DNA of 22,789 nt, taken from Lachnospiraceae bacterium (GTDB taxonomy: Bacteria; Bacillota; Clostridia; Lachnospirales; Lachnospiraceae). The stretch's first letter is position 1. Each line of letters opens with the position of its first letter. The notes beneath the pieces were generated by a model. The model saw only the letters and a list, made by a program, of their open reading frames with translations, made no database searches and was not told where the DNA came from. Shown in pieces: positions 8,145 through 15,757 of the stretch. The DNA lies in NCBI GenBank assembly GCA_016293925.1, contig JAEDCX010000035.1, positions 1-22,789 of the forward strand, written 5' to 3'. The translations under genes were made by a program, and so were the position numbers.

Positions 8145-9053
8145 TTGAGCAATCGATTGGAAACAATAACGCAATATGTGGATCGGGAAGATATTCTGAC
8201 GGATGAACCGATGTGGAAGCATACGACGTTTCGAACAGGTGGGAATGCGGACCTGTTCGTCCGGGTAACCAATGAGGAGCAGCTTGGCAGACTGCTCTGT
8301 TTCCTTCGAGGGACAGGAGAGGAATTCTTCGTTCTCGGAAACGGTAGTAATCTTCTGGTGGGAGATAAGGGCTATTCCGGGGTGATCCTGCAGTTAGGAA
8401 GTGGATTTGACCGGATTACGGTGGATGGTAATTATGTGACTGCCGGAGCCGGCTCCAGAATGTCGGCGGTGGCGCGCAAGGCGGCGGAATGCGGGCTGAC
8501 CGGACTGGAATTTGCTGCCGGTATTCCGGGAACCATAGGCGGCGGCGTTATGATGAATGCAGGAGCCTATAACGGTGAGATGAAGGATGTTGTGGCATTG
8601 GTGACGGTTCTCGGCAGGAACGGAGAGAAGCGGATTCTGGACAGAACTGCCATGGAATTCGGATATCGTTCCAGCGTACTGCGCAGGTCGGGGGAGACTG
8701 TGACGGAAGTGATTCTGGAGTTGACGCCGGGAGACCGGGATGAAATATATGCCAGGATGGAGGATTTTGCGGAGCGCAGAAGATCCAGACAACCATTGGA
8801 ATATCCCAGCGCAGGCAGTACCTTCAAACGACCGGAGGGATATTTTGCAGGCAAACTGATTGAGGATGCGGGGCTTCGGGGTTATCGGATCGGTGGTGCC
8901 TGTGTATCTGAGAAGCACTGCGGATTTATCGTGAATGATCAGGGAGCGACCAGTGCGCAGATCCGTGCACTGATCGAGCATGTACAGGATGTAGTTTGGA
9001 AGCATTCGGGAGTCATGCTGGAACCGGAAGTGCTCTTCGTGGGAGAATTCTAG
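8145..9053 (+). CDS. murB: UDP-N-acetylenolpyruvoylglucosamine reductase (type II)
   Basis: MurB reduces UDP-GlcNAc-enolpyruvate to UDP-MurNAc with FAD and NADPH, the second committed step of peptidoglycan synthesis. The 302-residue length fits type II enzymes. FAD-binding motifs include LGNGSNLLVGD about 64-74 and GLEFAAGIPGTIGGGVMMNAGAY about 120-142. YRSSVLR follows at 174-180. The catalytic Ser225 lies in SAGSTFKRP and the C-terminal Glu in LEPEV near 293. It starts at TTG 8145, 9 bases after the glucokinase stop, with AGGGG in front. The next in-frame ATG is too far inside the FAD domain. Confidence 0.96.
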   Translation: MSNRLETITQYVDREDILTDEPMWKHTTFRTGGNADLFVRVTNEEQLGRLLCFLRGTGEEFFVLGNGSNLLVGDKGYSGVILQLGSGFDRITVDGNYVTAGAGSRMSAVARKAAECGLTGLEFAAGIPGTIGGGVMMNAGAYNGEMKDVVALVTVLGRNGEKRILDRTAMEFGYRSSVLRRSGETVTEVILELTPGDRDEIYARMEDFAERRRSRQPLEYPSAGSTFKRPEGYFAGKLIEDAGLRGYRIGGACVSEKHCGFIVNDQGATSAQIRALIEHVQDVVWKHSGVMLEPEVLFVGEF

Positions 9054-9106
9054 AAGAACGGCGGATAGAGAGAAATGTGGCTGTGGCAGCAGCCAAGAGG
9101 GTGCGT

Positions 9107-9967
9107 ATGAGATTTGTGATTGTAACCGGCATGAGCGGCGGTGGTAAGAGAACGGCATTAAAGTTATTGGAGGATATGGGTTTCTATTGCGTGGACAATC
9201 TGCCGATTCCTCTTCTGGACAAATTCTGCGAACTGATTACCATGCCGGAGAGTGATCTTCAGAATGTGGCACTGGGGGTGGATGTGCGTACCGGGCAGAA
9301 CTTTGAGGAGATGTGCACCATCCTGGACAAATACAGACAGGTGGGATATATCATGAACATGTTGTTCATGGAGGCGAGCGACCGGGTTATCCTGAAACGG
9401 TACAAGGAGAGCCGCAGGCTTCACCCGCTGGCCCAGGGGGGACGTCTGGAGGAAGGAATCAGAAAAGAACGGCAGATTCTGTCAACACTGCGCAGCCGTG
9501 CGGATTATGTCATTGATACCTCCAATCTGCTGACTCGGGAACTGAAGGAAGAGCTTGAGAAAATATTTATTCACAATGTGGAATATGACAATCTTATGGT
9601 CAATATTATTTCCTTCGGCTTCAAGAACGGGATTCCTGCGGATGCGGATCTGATTTTCGACGTCCGGTTCCTGCCGAATCCGTTCTATGTGGATGAATTG
9701 AAAACCAAAACCGGCAATGATCCCGAGGTGCAGGAGTATGTGATGGGCTTCCCGGAATCCAGACAATTTCTGGACAAATTGACGGATATGATCCGGTTCC
9801 TCATCCCGTGTTATGTGAAAGAAGGCAAGTATCAATTGCTGGTTGCCATCGGATGTACCGGCGGCAAGCACAGAAGTGTTACACTGGCCAATGCGTTGTA
9901 TAACAGTCTGAAGGATCAGGGGAATTACGGATTGAATATTATGCATCGTGATATTCATCTGGCATAA
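9107..9967 (+). CDS. rapZ: RapZ/YvcJ-family nucleotide-binding protein
   Basis: Family of P-loop proteins. E. coli RapZ controls GlmZ/GlmY small RNAs and GlmS; B. subtilis YvcJ binds and hydrolyses nucleotides. In a clostridium the function is uncertain. The 286 residues start MRFVIVTGMSGGGKRTAL. The P-loop at 8-15 reads GMSGGGKR, so the Ser/Thr normally following the Lys is Arg. Other family blocks are DNLP near 30-33, DVRTG, ESRRLHPL, ADYVIDTS and the C-terminal domain with FDVRFLPNPFY and GCTGGKHRSV. AAGAGGG lies before ATG 9107. An in-frame extension back into murB lacks homology and is rejected. Confidence 0.94.
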   Translation: MRFVIVTGMSGGGKRTALKLLEDMGFYCVDNLPIPLLDKFCELITMPESDLQNVALGVDVRTGQNFEEMCTILDKYRQVGYIMNMLFMEASDRVILKRYKESRRLHPLAQGGRLEEGIRKERQILSTLRSRADYVIDTSNLLTRELKEELEKIFIHNVEYDNLMVNIISFGFKNGIPADADLIFDVRFLPNPFYVDELKTKTGNDPEVQEYVMGFPESRQFLDKLTDMIRFLIPCYVKEGKYQLLVAIGCTGGKHRSVTLANALYNSLKDQGNYGLNIMHRDIHLA

Positions 9968-10009
9968 TCCCTTTCGTGGCTACGTAGTATTTGAACAGGA
10001 GAGATTTGC

Positions 10010-10972
10010 ATGTCTTTTTCGGGTGAAGTGAAAGAAGAACTGTCCCATATGACCGGTCATGGGAGACACTGCCAGATTGCGGAACTGGCAGCACTGATCC
10101 TCTTTTCCGGTCAGCTTATTCAGCGCAGTCCCGGGCAATGGACCCTTGTGGTAAAGACTGAGAATCGGGATGTTCTCAGAAAATACTTTACATTATTGAA
10201 AAAAACATATAATATAAATACTGATGTTTTGGAGCAGGTATCCGGAATTGAAACGCACAAGAGCCAGTATACGGCGGAATTATCAGATCCGTCGACGATT
10301 GTGGAGATTTTACAAGGGATAAAGTGGATGGATACCGGTGGCATGATTGTAGGGCGTCAGGATGTGGTAAGTGATATCCTGATCCAGAATGCAGAGACCA
10401 AGAGAGCTTTTATCAGAGGTGCTTATCTGGCAGCAGGTTCCATGAGCGATCCCATGAAAGGGTATCATCTGGAATTTGTATGCATTACCGGACGTCAGGC
10501 AGATCAGCTGAATCGGGTGCTGCATGATTTTGATATTGATTCCAAGATAGTACTGCGCAAGAAATATCATGTTGTATACGTCAAAGAAGGATCCGGAATT
10601 GTCGATCTGCTGAATATCATGGAAGCGCATGTTTCCCTGATGAATCTGGAGAATCTGAGAATCGAGAAAGAAATCCGGAATACTGTGAACCGGCGTGTGA
10701 ATTGTGAAACTGCCAATATTACGAAGACGGTGAATGCAGCCACGAAACAGGTGGAAGACATTCTTCTGATTCGTGACCGGTACGGATTCGGCCGTCTGCC
10801 GGAGAATCTCAGTAAGGCCGCACAGGTCAGACTGGATTATCCGGACACTGCACTGAAGGAATTGGGCGAGATGTTGGATCCACCGGTGGGGAAATCCGGG
10901 ATGAATCATCGCCTGCGGAAATTAGGCGAGATTGCCGATCAGATCAGGACCGGCAACTTGAAGGAGGAGTAA
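10010..10972 (+). CDS. whiA: DNA-binding protein WhiA
   Basis: WhiA is a conserved Gram-positive protein required for sporulation in Streptomyces and affecting division and chromosome segregation in Bacillus. The 320-residue length fits. The N-terminal MSFSGEVKEELSHM and the region to about 210 match the degenerate LAGLIDADG-type domain, with RGAYLAAGSMSDP near 139-151. The C-terminal part has NRRVNCETANITKTVNAA and a helix-turn-helix region around LDYPDTALKELGEML. AGGAGAG precedes the ATG. It is followed 5 bases later by the HPr-like gene. YvcK, which lies between YvcJ and WhiA in B. subtilis, is missing here. Confidence 0.95.
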   Translation: MSFSGEVKEELSHMTGHGRHCQIAELAALILFSGQLIQRSPGQWTLVVKTENRDVLRKYFTLLKKTYNINTDVLEQVSGIETHKSQYTAELSDPSTIVEILQGIKWMDTGGMIVGRQDVVSDILIQNAETKRAFIRGAYLAAGSMSDPMKGYHLEFVCITGRQADQLNRVLHDFDIDSKIVLRKKYHVVYVKEGSGIVDLLNIMEAHVSLMNLENLRIEKEIRNTVNRRVNCETANITKTVNAATKQVEDILLIRDRYGFGRLPENLSKAAQVRLDYPDTALKELGEMLDPPVGKSGMNHRLRKLGEIADQIRTGNLKEE

Positions 10973-10977
10973 GCATT

Positions 10978-11238
10978 ATGTTAAAGCAGTCTACAACGAT
11001 CCAGCTCAAGAACGGACTGGAAGCGAGACCTGTTGCGATGCTGGTTCAGTTAGCGAGCCAGTTTGACAGCAAAGTATACCTTGAAACAGAGGGAAAGCGT
11101 GTGAATGCGAAGAGCATCATGGGTATGATGAGCCTTGGACTGAATATGGGAGCTGCCGTAGAGGTTGAAGCTGACGGAACAGATGAGGAGGCTGCTGTTC
11201 AGAGAATTGCGGATTATCTGAATGGAAAAGAAGCGTAG
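10978..11238 (+). CDS. crh: Crh-like HPr protein with Glu at position 15
   Basis: HPr-fold protein of 86 residues. HPr carries phosphate from PEP on His15 for the PTS and is phosphorylated on Ser46 by HprK as a CcpA co-effector. The His15 motif GLHARP here reads GLEARP, so residue 15 is Glu and PTS transfer should be impossible. The regulatory motif VNAKSIMGMMSLG with Ser46 is intact. B. subtilis Crh has Gln15 and lies next to whiA/yvcJ, so residue and position both support a Crh-like regulator. GGAGGAG of its binding site sits at the end of whiA, giving tight coupling. The real HPr must be encoded elsewhere. Glu could mimic His phosphorylation, but that is inference. Confidence 0.93.
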   Translation: MLKQSTTIQLKNGLEARPVAMLVQLASQFDSKVYLETEGKRVNAKSIMGMMSLGLNMGAAVEVEADGTDEEAAVQRIADYLNGKEA

Positions 11239-11247
11239 AGATCGTAG

Positions 11248-11273
11248 GGCACAGGCGTGAGCATGTGCCTTTT
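11248..11273 (+). terminator. Weak hairpin after the Crh-like gene
   Basis: GGCACA at 11248-11253 can pair with TGTGCC at 11264-11269 around a 10-base loop, followed by only four T residues and then A. It may cause partial termination or serve as an RNA end between the HPr-like gene and the lipid kinase; I doubt it ends the operon. Confidence 0.45.
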
Positions 11274-11292
11274 ATAGTATGAGGAGGAAGAA

Positions 11293-12195
11293 GTGGCGCG
11301 TAAATTACTATTCATTCTGAATCCCTTATCAGGGAAAGCGCAGATCAAGAACCATCTGATTGAGATACTGGATTTATTTACGAAGAACGGATATGAAGTA
11401 ACGGTGCATCCCACGCAATGCGGAGGCGACGCCAGGGACGTGGTGGCTGCCAGAGGAAACGAATATGATCTTGTGGTGTGCTCCGGTGGTGACGGTACAT
11501 TGGATGAAGTAGTGACCGGCGTGATGCAGGCGGGGATTACGGCTCCGATCGGGTACATTCCGGCGGGCAGTACCAATGATTTTGCGGTCAGCTTACATAT
11601 TCCCAAGACGATGAAGGGTGCCGCACAGGCCATCATGGATGGAAGAGTTTATCCCTGCGATATCGGCAGATTCAATGGCAGACCGTTTGTCTATATTGCA
11701 GCATTTGGTCTTTTTACGGAGGTATCCTACGAAACGCCTCAGGGAATCAAAAATGTGCTGGGTCATACGGCGTATCTGCTGGAAGGCGTTAAACGTCTTA
11801 CCAATATCAAGGCATATTCCATGCATGTGGTGGGTGATTCGATCGATATTGAAGATGAGTTTATGTACGGAATGATTACGAATTCCACGTCGGTAGGCGG
11901 ATTTAAGAATATTACCGGCAAGCATGTGAAACTGAATGATGGTCTGTTTGAGGTTACGCTGATCAAACAGCCGAAGAATCCGGTGGGCTTCCAGAAAATT
12001 ATCTCCGCATTGTTGGAATCGTCCGAGAAAACGGAGGATATGATCTGTTTCAAAACCTCCCACCTGGAGATTACAAGCAGAGAGAGCATTGCATGGACAA
12101 CGGATGGTGAGTTCGGCGGCAGACACAGCAGAGTGGAGATCTGTAATGAGAAGCGGGCGTTGAAGATCTATGTGCCGGCGAAAAAGGAATCTTGA
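11293..12195 (+). CDS. YegS/DgkB-type lipid (diacylglycerol) kinase
   Basis: Cytoplasmic, membrane-associated kinase family that phosphorylates diacylglycerol or related lipids, recycling them into phospholipid synthesis. The 300 residues start MARKLLFILNPLSGKAQ, the typical first strand and NPxSGK loop. The catalytic-domain signature GGDGTLDEV is at 65-73 and the PAGSTNDFA loop at 90-98. A C-terminal beta-rich part holds DGLFEV and WTTDGEFGG. It begins with GTG 11293 after GAGGAGG, 5 bases upstream. It lies last in the uvrC-hprK run, followed by a strong terminator. The true substrate could be another lipid; sphingosine or ceramide kinases share this fold. Confidence 0.9.
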   Translation: MARKLLFILNPLSGKAQIKNHLIEILDLFTKNGYEVTVHPTQCGGDARDVVAARGNEYDLVVCSGGDGTLDEVVTGVMQAGITAPIGYIPAGSTNDFAVSLHIPKTMKGAAQAIMDGRVYPCDIGRFNGRPFVYIAAFGLFTEVSYETPQGIKNVLGHTAYLLEGVKRLTNIKAYSMHVVGDSIDIEDEFMYGMITNSTSVGGFKNITGKHVKLNDGLFEVTLIKQPKNPVGFQKIISALLESSEKTEDMICFKTSHLEITSRESIAWTTDGEFGGRHSRVEICNEKRALKIYVPAKKES

Positions 12196-12240
12196 CGGGA
12201 ACCGGCGTAATTCGGAGAATGAACCCCATAAAAGGGAGGA

Positions 12241-12273
12241 TGCCAAGCAACGAAGGATTGCTTGGCATTTTTT
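12241..12273 (+). terminator. Strong rho-independent terminator
   Basis: A perfect 10-base stem, TGCCAAGCAA at 12241-12250 with TTGCTTGGCA at 12258-12267, encloses a 7-base loop and is followed by six T residues. It closes the uvrC-to-lipid-kinase transcription unit. Confidence 0.92.
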
Positions 12274-12444
12274 ATGAAAAAGTTTTATGAATAAATTAGG
12301 AAAATGTCTTGTATTGATCTTATGGGTTCAGTATACATAACAAAAATGGATAAAAAATGTTATGTAAATTAACAATCAAAAAACGAAACATGAACAAAAT
12401 GTGAACAGAACCTTTTTAGGGGTGTATTCATAAAACTTTCGGAT

Positions 12445-12975
12445 TTAATATTCCTCCAATTTCTCCGGTTCGGGATACTCGACACCAAAGGTTTCCACAG
12501 TGACTGTTTTCATACGCTGCGGCTCAAGCGGTCTGTCGGAATAATCGGTTGCGGTTTCTGCGATCCGATTTACGACATCCATTCCTTCGATGACTTTGCC
12601 GAAGGCTGCATATGCGCCGTCCAGATGAGGAGAAGTCTTGTGCATGATGAAGAACTGGCTTCCTGCCGAATCCGGGAACATGCTTCTCGCCATGGACAGG
12701 ACACCGTCGGTGTGCTTCAGATCATTGGGAAAGCCGTTCTGAGAGAACTCACCCTTGATGCTGTATCCGGGGCCGCCCGTTCCGGTTCCTTTCGGACAAC
12801 CTCCCTGGATCATGAAGCCTTTGATTACCCTGTGGAAAATCAATCCGTCGTAGTACTTTTTGTTGATCAGACTGATGAAGTTGTGAACGGAGACGGGAGC
12901 GATCTCGGGATAGAGTTCTGCCTGAATGACATCACCGTTCTCCATGGTAATTGTAACAATAGGGTTTTGTGCCAT
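12445..12975 (-). CDS. Cyclophilin-type peptidyl-prolyl cis-trans isomerase
   Basis: Catalyses cis-trans isomerisation of proline peptide bonds. The 176-residue product has no signal peptide, so it should be cytoplasmic. Active-site blocks are FHRVIKGFMIQGG at 47-59 with Arg49, the GTGTGGPGYSIKGEF loop, AGSQFFIM, and LDGAYAAFGKV. ATG at 12975 is chosen because GGAGG lies 6 bases upstream on the minus strand; an in-frame ATG at 13032 would add 19 residues unlike the family. Convergent with the lipid kinase, divergent from the acetyltransferase. The 171 bases between the terminator at 12273 and its stop are AT-rich, with no gene and no clear terminator for this strand. Confidence 0.95.
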   Translation of the reverse strand: MAQNPIVTITMENGDVIQAELYPEIAPVSVHNFISLINKKYYDGLIFHRVIKGFMIQGGCPKGTGTGGPGYSIKGEFSQNGFPNDLKHTDGVLSMARSMFPDSAGSQFFIMHKTSPHLDGAYAAFGKVIEGMDVVNRIAETATDYSDRPLEPQRMKTVTVETFGVEYPEPEKLEEY

Positions 12976-13003
12976 AGTGTACCTCCAGAATTTATGATAT
13001 ACT

Positions 13004-13032
13004 ATACTATCATGGAATCCATGGAAACGCAA
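13004..13032 (-). promoter_or_regulatory. Probable promoter of the cyclophilin gene
   Basis: On the minus strand TTGCGT (reverse complement of 13027-13032) and TAGTAT (reverse complement of 13004-13009) are 17 bases apart. The -10 lies in an imperfect symmetric element at 12994-13013, arms ATGATA and TATCAT with 8 bases between. A plus-strand TATACT at 12998-13003 might serve the divergent gene, but I see no -35 for it. Confidence 0.5.
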
Positions 13033-13060
13033 ATACAGGGAAAACCCCGGGGAGCGGATT

Positions 13061-13924
13061 ATGCTTTTTCAACTGGAGAGAAGCCACAATCTGAAGCACA
13101 TCGTGTATCTTTTTTCTGATGAACTGTGTGAGATTGTGGGTAGGAACTATCCAAATTACAGGAATATAGCGCAAAAAGAATATCTGAAGGATTCGGATGT
13201 GCATGACACGCTGGTCATGACGGATCATCCGGCACTGGGAGAGGACCTGTGGAACAGAGGATTTGCGGTGGTCGGGGTCGAGCATTCCGGAATCCGGTTT
13301 CCGCAGCTTCCCTATGTGTGTTATGATGTGACAGAATTGGAGGAAGCGTATCTGGAACAGATTTTCTGTCACATGCGCCTGATCCCGATACCGCTTTTCT
13401 CCACAGAGAGACTGTTGATCCGGGAGATCTGCCCGATGGATGTGGAATCCCTGTATGAATTGTATCGGGACAGAGAATCTGTGAGATTCCTGGATCCGCT
13501 GTATGAGGATCCGGAGGAGGAGCGGGAATATATCAGGAATTATATCCGGAACGTGTACGCCATATATGGGTACGGCATGTGGGTTATGGAAGAGAAGCAG
13601 ACAGGAACGGTCGTCGGGCGGATTGGTCTGGAGCAGAAGGAATTGCCTGCCGTCATGCGGCGGTTCTGTGTGGCAAACGGTTTCTTCTCGGATAAAACTC
13701 TGGAACTGGGATATATGCTGGGAGAGCGATACCGCCACCGGGGATATGCAGAAGAGGCTGCCCGGGGAGTGATCCGGTATGCCGGGGAGCGGTTGGAGGG
13801 ACCGTTACTCTATGCGGTCACAAGGGCTGTCAATCAGCCTTCCTGCAGGCTGTGTGAACGGCTGGGCGGCCGGGACATCGGCATGGCAGATGAGAATTAC
13901 CGGGTTTATGTGATTTCTGAATAG
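13061..13924 (+). CDS. Two-part protein with C-terminal GNAT acetyltransferase domain
   Basis: 287 residues. From about 113 the sequence is a GNAT domain of the RimJ/RimL type: FSTERLLIREICPMDVESLY, GRIGL near 186-190, the acetyl-CoA-binding segment LGYMLGERYRHRGYAEEAA at 216-234, and the closing VNQPSCRLCERLG with its conserved Asn. Residues 1-110 are a separate domain, with LVMTDHPALGEDLWNRGFAVVGVEH and a later YLEQIFCHMRLIPI. It resembles extensions that I recall before GNAT domains in Firmicutes and looks like a reduced HAD-like fold, but I cannot name it. GGGGAG precedes the ATG. It lies alone between a divergent cyclophilin and the exporter genes. The acetylated substrate is unknown. 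Confidence 0.85.
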   Translation: MLFQLERSHNLKHIVYLFSDELCEIVGRNYPNYRNIAQKEYLKDSDVHDTLVMTDHPALGEDLWNRGFAVVGVEHSGIRFPQLPYVCYDVTELEEAYLEQIFCHMRLIPIPLFSTERLLIREICPMDVESLYELYRDRESVRFLDPLYEDPEEEREYIRNYIRNVYAIYGYGMWVMEEKQTGTVVGRIGLEQKELPAVMRRFCVANGFFSDKTLELGYMLGERYRHRGYAEEAARGVIRYAGERLEGPLLYAVTRAVNQPSCRLCERLGGRDIGMADENYRVYVISE

Positions 13925-13933
13925 GTTGCAGGG

Positions 13934-13962
13934 TTGTTTCGCACAATAAAGTGTGCAATAAT
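13934..13962 (+). promoter_or_regulatory. Possible promoter with operator-like palindrome before the exporter
   Basis: TTGTTT at 13934-13939 and AATAAT at 13957-13962 are 17 bases apart. The spacer consists almost entirely of an inverted repeat, GCACA at 13941-13945 and TGTGC at 13952-13956, which would suit a dimeric repressor blocking RNA polymerase. No regulator gene is adjacent. It could instead be a small RNA hairpin after the acetyltransferase gene. Confidence 0.4.
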
Positions 13963-14002
13963 ATACGGGAATATGATGGGAAGATGAAGGAGATACTCTG
14001 AA

Positions 14003-15727
14003 GTGAAAAAACTGCTGGTTTATCTGAAGGACTACAGAAAGGAAAGTATTCTTGCACCGCTGTTCAAACTGCTGGAGGCTTCCTTTGAATTGTTTGTACC
14101 TCTGGTTATGGCACAGATCATTGATGTGGGCATTGACAACGAGGACAAGAACTACATTATTCAAATGGGGCTTGTCCTGTTTGCGTTGGGTATCATCGGT
14201 CTTGCCTGTTCCCTGACGGCGCAGTATTTTGCGGCAAGAGCTGCCGTGGGATTTACCGCCAAAGTAAAAAATAAGCTGTTCTCTCACATTATGGACTTTT
14301 CCTATTCCCAGATGGATGCATTGGGAAGCTCTTCTCTTGTGACGAGACTGACCAGCGATATGAATCAGGTGCAATCCGGCGTGAATCTGGTATTGCGTCT
14401 TTTTTTGCGTTCCCCCTTTATTGTTCTGGGCGCCATGATCATGGCATTTACGGTGGATGTGAAAGCGGCTTTGATATTCGTTGTGGCGATCCCGTTGTTG
14501 TCGATTGTTGTTTTCGGGATCATGCTGATCGGTATTCCGATCTACCGCAGAGTGCAGGATCATCTGGACAAGCTGACCCGGAATACCCGTGAGAGTCTGG
14601 CGGGGGCAAGGGTGATCCGTGCCTTCCGGCTGGAGGATGAGTGGGTCGGGGAATTCATGGAGAATAACAAGGCGCTGCGCCGCATCCAGCTGGTGGCGGG
14701 AAGAGTTTCTTCCGTGATGAATCCCGTAACTTATGTAATCATCAACGGCGCACTGATTGCGCTGATCTATGTGGGCGCGGTCCGGGTGAACGGCGGATTC
14801 CTGAAAACGGGACAGGTCGTGGCACTGGTCAATTATATGTCGCAGATTCTCGTGGAACTGATTAAACTGGCCAATCTGATTATTACCACGACAAAGGCAG
14901 TTGCCTGCGGTAACCGGATTCAGACGGTTCTGGAGATAGAAGCCGAGGGTCATACGGTAGATTCTGTGAAGCGGGACGGCGGAGTGGAATATCCGGGAGA
15001 ATATGTGGCGTTCCATCATGTGAATTTTGCATATGAAGGATCCGGTGAAAATGCGCTGGAGGATATCGATTTCACAGTTCACAAAGGGCAGACGGTAGGT
15101 ATCATCGGCGGTACGGGATCCGGTAAATCCACATTGATCCACCTGCTGTCGGGGTTCTACGAGCCAACCTCCGGTGAGGTGGTGCTGGACGGTAAGAACT
15201 TGACCGCATATGAGTCGGGAGAGATTCTTGAGCGGATCAGGCTGGTGCCCCAGAAGGCGGTTCTGTTCTCGGGAACCATCGCGGACAACCTGCGTTGGGG
15301 CAAAGAGGACGCAACGGAGGAAGAGATGTGGGCGGCGCTGGAAACGGCGCAGGCGGCAGAGTTTGTGAAGCAGAAGGAAGGGCTTCTGGAGGCAGAGGTG
15401 AAGCAGGCCGGCAAGAATTTCTCCGGCGGACAGAGACAGCGACTTACCATTGCGAGAGCCCTGGTCGGGGAGCCCGACATTCTGGTACTGGATGACAGCA
15501 CCTCCGCCCTGGATTACAGGACGGATGCTTCCCTGCGAGCAGCCATCCGGGAATTACCCTGTCATCCCACGGTGTTCCTCATCTCTCAAAGAACCAATTC
15601 CATTCAGTATGCGGATCTGATTCTGGTGCTGGATGACGGGAAACTGGTGGGGGTTGGAACCCATGAGGAGTTGTTGCGGGAGTGTGAAGTGTATCAGGAG
15701 ATTCACGAATCCCAGTATAAGAAATAG
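14003..15727 (+). CDS. ABC exporter half-transporter, degenerate-site subunit
   Basis: One half of a heterodimeric ABC exporter of the BmrCD or TM287/288 type: a membrane domain about 15-300 (hydrophobic stretches near 55-77, 137-178, 241-262, 275-296) fused to a nucleotide-binding domain. Walker A GGTGSGKS is at 369-376 and signature FSGGQ at 473-477. Walker B reads ILVLDD at 493-498, so the catalytic Glu is Asp498. The switch His is Gln529 (ISQR). These changes mark the non-catalytic site of such pairs. 574 residues. GTG 14003 is the start, with AAGGAG about 11 bases upstream. The partner begins 30 bases after the stop. Substrate unknown; multidrug, peptide or lipid export are all possible. 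Confidence 0.93.
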   Translation: MKKLLVYLKDYRKESILAPLFKLLEASFELFVPLVMAQIIDVGIDNEDKNYIIQMGLVLFALGIIGLACSLTAQYFAARAAVGFTAKVKNKLFSHIMDFSYSQMDALGSSSLVTRLTSDMNQVQSGVNLVLRLFLRSPFIVLGAMIMAFTVDVKAALIFVVAIPLLSIVVFGIMLIGIPIYRRVQDHLDKLTRNTRESLAGARVIRAFRLEDEWVGEFMENNKALRRIQLVAGRVSSVMNPVTYVIINGALIALIYVGAVRVNGGFLKTGQVVALVNYMSQILVELIKLANLIITTTKAVACGNRIQTVLEIEAEGHTVDSVKRDGGVEYPGEYVAFHHVNFAYEGSGENALEDIDFTVHKGQTVGIIGGTGSGKSTLIHLLSGFYEPTSGEVVLDGKNLTAYESGEILERIRLVPQKAVLFSGTIADNLRWGKEDATEEEMWAALETAQAAEFVKQKEGLLEAEVKQAGKNFSGGQRQRLTIARALVGEPDILVLDDSTSALDYRTDASLRAAIRELPCHPTVFLISQRTNSIQYADLILVLDDGKLVGVGTHEELLRECEVYQEIHESQYKK

Positions 15728-15757
15728 TCTGAACCGAGGAATGGGAGGCATGATTAC

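Noticed and set aside
8996..9106. Upstream in-frame extension of rapZ into murB.
   Set aside because: The family starts directly at the first strand before the P-loop (MRFVIVTG), and a good ribosome site precedes ATG 9107.
13805..15142. A 445-codon minus-strand open frame opposite the first exporter gene.
   Set aside because: Shadow of the ABC transporter reading frame; composition is typical of antisense translation.
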